From Euperipatoides rowelli (Eukaryota > Onychophora > Udeonychophora > Euonychophora > Peripatopsidae), in the NCBI GenBank assembly GCA_003024985.2, contig PXIH01S0002423.1: a DNA stretch of 10,727 nucleotides; one strand, written 5' to 3'. This document shows positions 8,500-10,727 of the stretch, in pieces; position 1 is the stretch's first letter, and the number at the start of each line of letters is the position of its first letter. The translations under genes were made by a program, and so were the position numbers. Under the pieces are notes generated by a model that searched no databases, was not told where the DNA came from, and saw only the letters and a program-made list of their open reading frames with translations.

Positions 8500-8590
8500 C
8501 AGTGTTGGGAATAATTTGAGAAAAAGGTATTGAATTATGATACATGTAACAGTTCTTATTTTCAGTAATTTGTGCAGTTATCGCTATGGA
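8500..8590 (+). mobile_element. Possible degenerate hAT-like terminus (CAGTGTTGGG)
   Basis: CAGTGTTGGG at 8500-8509 is followed by GGTATTGAATTATGATACA and then GTAACAG. I recall this style of start, followed by AGTAAT/GTAAC-type runs, from common non-autonomous hAT elements of animals. No matching opposite end or target duplication was found, so this is tentative. Confidence 0.3.
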
Positions 8591-8905
8591 GTTAGGATAA
8601 TGAGGTCTATGGGCAGCAAAATTTTATTTATAAAAGTAGCCTAAAGTATTTTTNAAAAAAAAAAGTGTTTTCCTTCTAAAATGTGTAAAAACGTATACGT
8701 GCATTCCAAGATTTAACAGAAGCAACATGGTTTGCCATGGAGAACCATACATTATTATTATTTGTTATCTGAAAAAACGGCATGATGCCAATTACATTTC
8801 AGAGTGGAATAGGGGTAAATTTAAGACATTACATTAAAGAACAAATTTGAAAATTATCAATTTTTTTCATAGAATCTTGAATACCATGATTTTCCATGGA
8901 AAAAT

Positions 8906-8978
8906 AACTAAAAATAAAAGTGTGGGGCGCTCATACAAAAAATACTTGTATGATCGCCCCACACTTTAATTTTTAGTT
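8906..8978. repeat. Long near-perfect hairpin, possible MITE core
   Basis: Arms 8906-8938 and 8946-8978 pair at 31 of 33 positions around the 7-base loop AAAATAC. The arms contain the GC-rich block GTGTGGGGCG, which stands out in this AT-rich DNA. No gene flanks it and no T run marks it as a terminator. It could be a miniature foldback element or the product of local inversion. Confidence 0.9.
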
Positions 8979-9263
8979 AATTTATACTTTTTAGAGCATT
9001 TTAGATAAAAGTGTGGTATTTTAAAAATGTTTTTTTTTTCCATATATAGGCTATGGTAAATCTTTTTAGACTTTATTTAGTTTTAGTCGTGAGTGCCCCC
9101 CTCCACAATCGTTCCGTCATAAATGTTGAGTTATAATCCATTTTTTTTAATTTATTAAAATTGATCACAAGATTTGACCCGGAAAACAAACATTTCAAGT
9201 AAATAAAAGTGTAGCAAAAAATGAAATATAGACAGCATTTAGTCTGTGTTAATTATACAATAG
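8979..9263. other. AT-rich spacer with repeated AAAAGTGTRG motif
   Basis: No gene is visible. The hairpin-arm motif ATAAAAGTGTGG recurs at 9005-9016, and AATAAAAGTGTAG occurs near 9202-9214. A short C-rich block lies near 9094-9104. Confidence 0.6.
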
Positions 9264-9445
9264 GCAGTGTTGTAGTCAAGACCTGTAATCTCAAGACAAA
9301 GGCCAAGACCATTGGGTTCAAGACCAAGGCCAAGGCCGAGACCATTGGTTTCAATAACAAGGCCACAGTCAAGATTATGGTTCTAGAGATCAAGACCGAG
9401 ACCATTCAGTTCAAGATAAAATCAAGACCAAGCCAATATAATAAA
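9264..9445 (+). repeat. Degenerate CAAGACC/AAGGCC minisatellite
   Basis: The stretch begins CAGTGTTGTAGTCAAGACC and continues with irregular repeats of CAAGAC, CAAGGCC, CGAGACCATT and GGTTTCAA-type units. A short open frame here (9221-9460) reads as K-T-K-A repeats with TIGF/TIQF phrases, as expected of a repeat rather than a protein gene. I recall CAGTGTTGTAGTCAAGACC-like sequences as dispersed repeats in animal genomes; that is memory, not a search. Confidence 0.75.
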
Positions 9446-10189
9446 CATTTATTTTTTTAAAGAACAAATAATAAACTTAATTAGGCCTGCATAAATTAAT
9501 TGCATTTAATGTATACTGAGTCAGATAGTATTTGATCACCCAAACCGGCTCTAAGGGGGTGCATAAACAGGCCACCATGGCTAAATATTTTTTCTAACAA
9601 GGTAAAATAATGACGAACGGTCTAGTTTATTTCTTGCGCTTAATGTTGAACAAAAAAGTGTCTATTAAATAATTCAAAAAGTAAGCTTTTGATGAACATG
9701 CCTCTAATTATTTACAATTTTAAACATGTCACTGTTTAACAGTTAAATCAGGCCCATAACCAGAACTAAACACTGTATTAAAAACATGTATCCAGGGGTG
9801 TCAATCCCCCCCCCCTCCCCCATGAAAACTACTACTCCCCTCCTACCCATACAACCAAAAATGTGTAGGGGAATAATCAGGTTGAATGCTCCATATTAAA
9901 AAGCAACAGGAACAAAAATTCAATTTAACCAACCATTTATTTTAAAAAAATATGTCCAAAAAACGACTATTTATTTAATGTTTTTTTAATGCTTTTAGGC
10001 TATATTGCTAAAAATGATATTTATAGATGCTTTTTTCTTTTTTTAAAAGTTACTGTAAATAAATTATTTTTCTATAGAATGTTGCCCAAATTAACTAGTT
10101 TTTTTTTATATAAAAACAAAATAAACACATTTATTTCCTTCAAAATAGTTACAAACTATATAAAAACAAAGTCAAAACATGTCATTGAC
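9446..10189. other. AT-rich stretch, no gene
   Basis: No supportable gene. It holds CAGGGGTGTCAAT (9793) followed by a poly-C run, and low-complexity A/T runs. An open frame at 9989-10267 is F/K/I/N-rich and resembles nothing I recognise. Confidence 0.65.
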
Positions 10190-10300
10190 TGCCTGGCACA
10201 TTGGTCCAATGTTTATGGCCACAAACAAGTCTGGGTTAAGGTTAGGATCGTGCTAAGAACTTGTTGACTCCAGAGTCCTGGTTCAAAGCACGGTTGGGAT
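10190..10300 (+). mobile_element. Possible old tRNA-derived SINE
   Basis: TGGCACATTGG (10194-10204) differs by one base from an A-box consensus TGGCNNAGTGG, and GGTTCAAAGCA (10280-10290) by one base from a B-box GGTTCRANNCC. The spacing of about 75 bases is longer than in most tRNAs. No cloverleaf, A-tail or target duplication is clear, so it may be chance. Confidence 0.3.
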
Positions 10301-10538
10301 AAAAAACAAGTGAATGTAGGCTATACGATTATCATGACAGATAAGAAATAATATATTTTAGATTCAAATAAATTATTTTATTTTTAAAACATTTGATCCT
10401 TGTAACTCTTGATTCTAACAGTAAGCTAATTTACAATACCATATAAAATAATAATTTTTTGATTTGTTACAATGATATATACAAACTTGCTGATTTGTAT
10501 AATAAATAATAAATATAATTGGGGGACGGTACGCTTTT
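10301..10538. other. AT-rich stretch, no gene
   Basis: I see nothing beyond AT-rich sequence and scattered AATAAA-like words. Confidence 0.6.
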
Positions 10539-10617
10539 GTAGCCCGTAAGCCTTAAGCATGTTGATAAAAATTTTTAGTAGCCAGGAAACCTTAAAGAAT
10601 TTTGATAATTTTTATTA
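10539..10617 (+). repeat. Two-copy degenerate ~40-bp tandem repeat
   Basis: Copy one (10539-10577) starts GTAGCCCGTAAGCCTTAA and ends TTGATAAAAATTTTTA. Copy two (10578-10617) starts GTAGCCAGGAAACCTTAA and ends TTTGATAATTTTTATTA. The copies align over their full length with several substitutions, so the duplication is old. Confidence 0.6.
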
Positions 10618-10727
10618 ACAAATAAATAGATTAGACTATTCCCTTCATCATGGGATATGGAAGAACACTTCGTAGTCTATGGTTTGTGCTCGTTTTAGCA
10701 AAAACAGCCTCGTAAATAATCGTTGGG
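10618..10727. other. Right edge, no recognised feature
   Basis: Short remaining sequence of more balanced composition than its surroundings. No open frame or motif is recognised; whatever it belongs to continues beyond the window. Confidence 0.5.

Noticed and set aside
9571-9597. Perfect Kozak-like GCCACCATGG
   Set aside because: The ATG at 9577 opens only six codons before TAA, so it starts no gene.
154-9805. CAGGGGTG words at 154 and 9793, each near a poly-C run, as two ends of one hAT element
   Set aside because: Both are in the same orientation, not inverted, and no target duplication accompanies them.
9989-10267. 92-codon plus-strand open frame
   Set aside because: Composition is what AT-rich DNA gives by chance, with no recognisable domain, and its end overlaps the possible SINE.
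1-10727. CRISPR array, rRNA, intact tRNA or bacterial operon features
   Set aside because: No regularly spaced repeats with unique spacers, no rRNA-like sequence, no complete cloverleaf and no Shine-Dalgarno-led gene series were found.

Overview
This window looks like non-coding, repeat-rich DNA from an animal genome. It is very AT-rich, with long A/T runs, short poly-C runs and no intact gene on either strand. The only recognisable protein remnants come from two eukaryotic DNA transposons. Four single N bases (3256, 6625, 7304, 8654) suggest a draft assembly. I cannot name the species. The transposon protein family resembles uncharacterised proteins I recall from arthropods and cnidarians, but that does not fix the host.

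The centre (about 400-7556) is a nest of mobile elements. The outer element has long terminal inverted repeats: 400-745 on the left, and 6303-6532 plus 7455-7556 on the right. Without later insertions it would be about 3.7 kb. On the minus strand it carries the broken remains of one long gene, split into 4404-6231 (upstream part) and 875-1881 (downstream part). The downstream half has motifs in the order expected of a FEN1/XPG-like (PIN-like) nuclease: FDGY-P with following K/R residues, xAD, DTD and CDTTSA. A cysteine-rich tail follows. This is the most interesting content of the window.

A second element (1890-4395) sits inside that gene, exactly at the codons of the FDGYP-like motif. It has short inverted ends, an 8-bp target duplication with one mismatch, repeated AGTAAC motifs near both ends, and a decayed minus-strand hAT-type transposase (2422-3985). 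A third, unclassified insertion of about 920 bp (6533-7454) interrupts the right inverted repeat and ends in a 36-bp palindromic tandem array.

The flanks (1-399 and 7557-10727) contain no supportable gene. They hold a near-perfect 33-bp-arm hairpin (8906-8978), a possible hAT-like terminus (8500), a degenerate CAAGACC/AAGGCC minisatellite (9264-9445), a weak tRNA-derived SINE candidate (10190-10300) and a two-copy degenerate repeat (10539-10617). Nothing appears to be functional today. The genes do not cooperate: the window is a record of successive insertions and decay.
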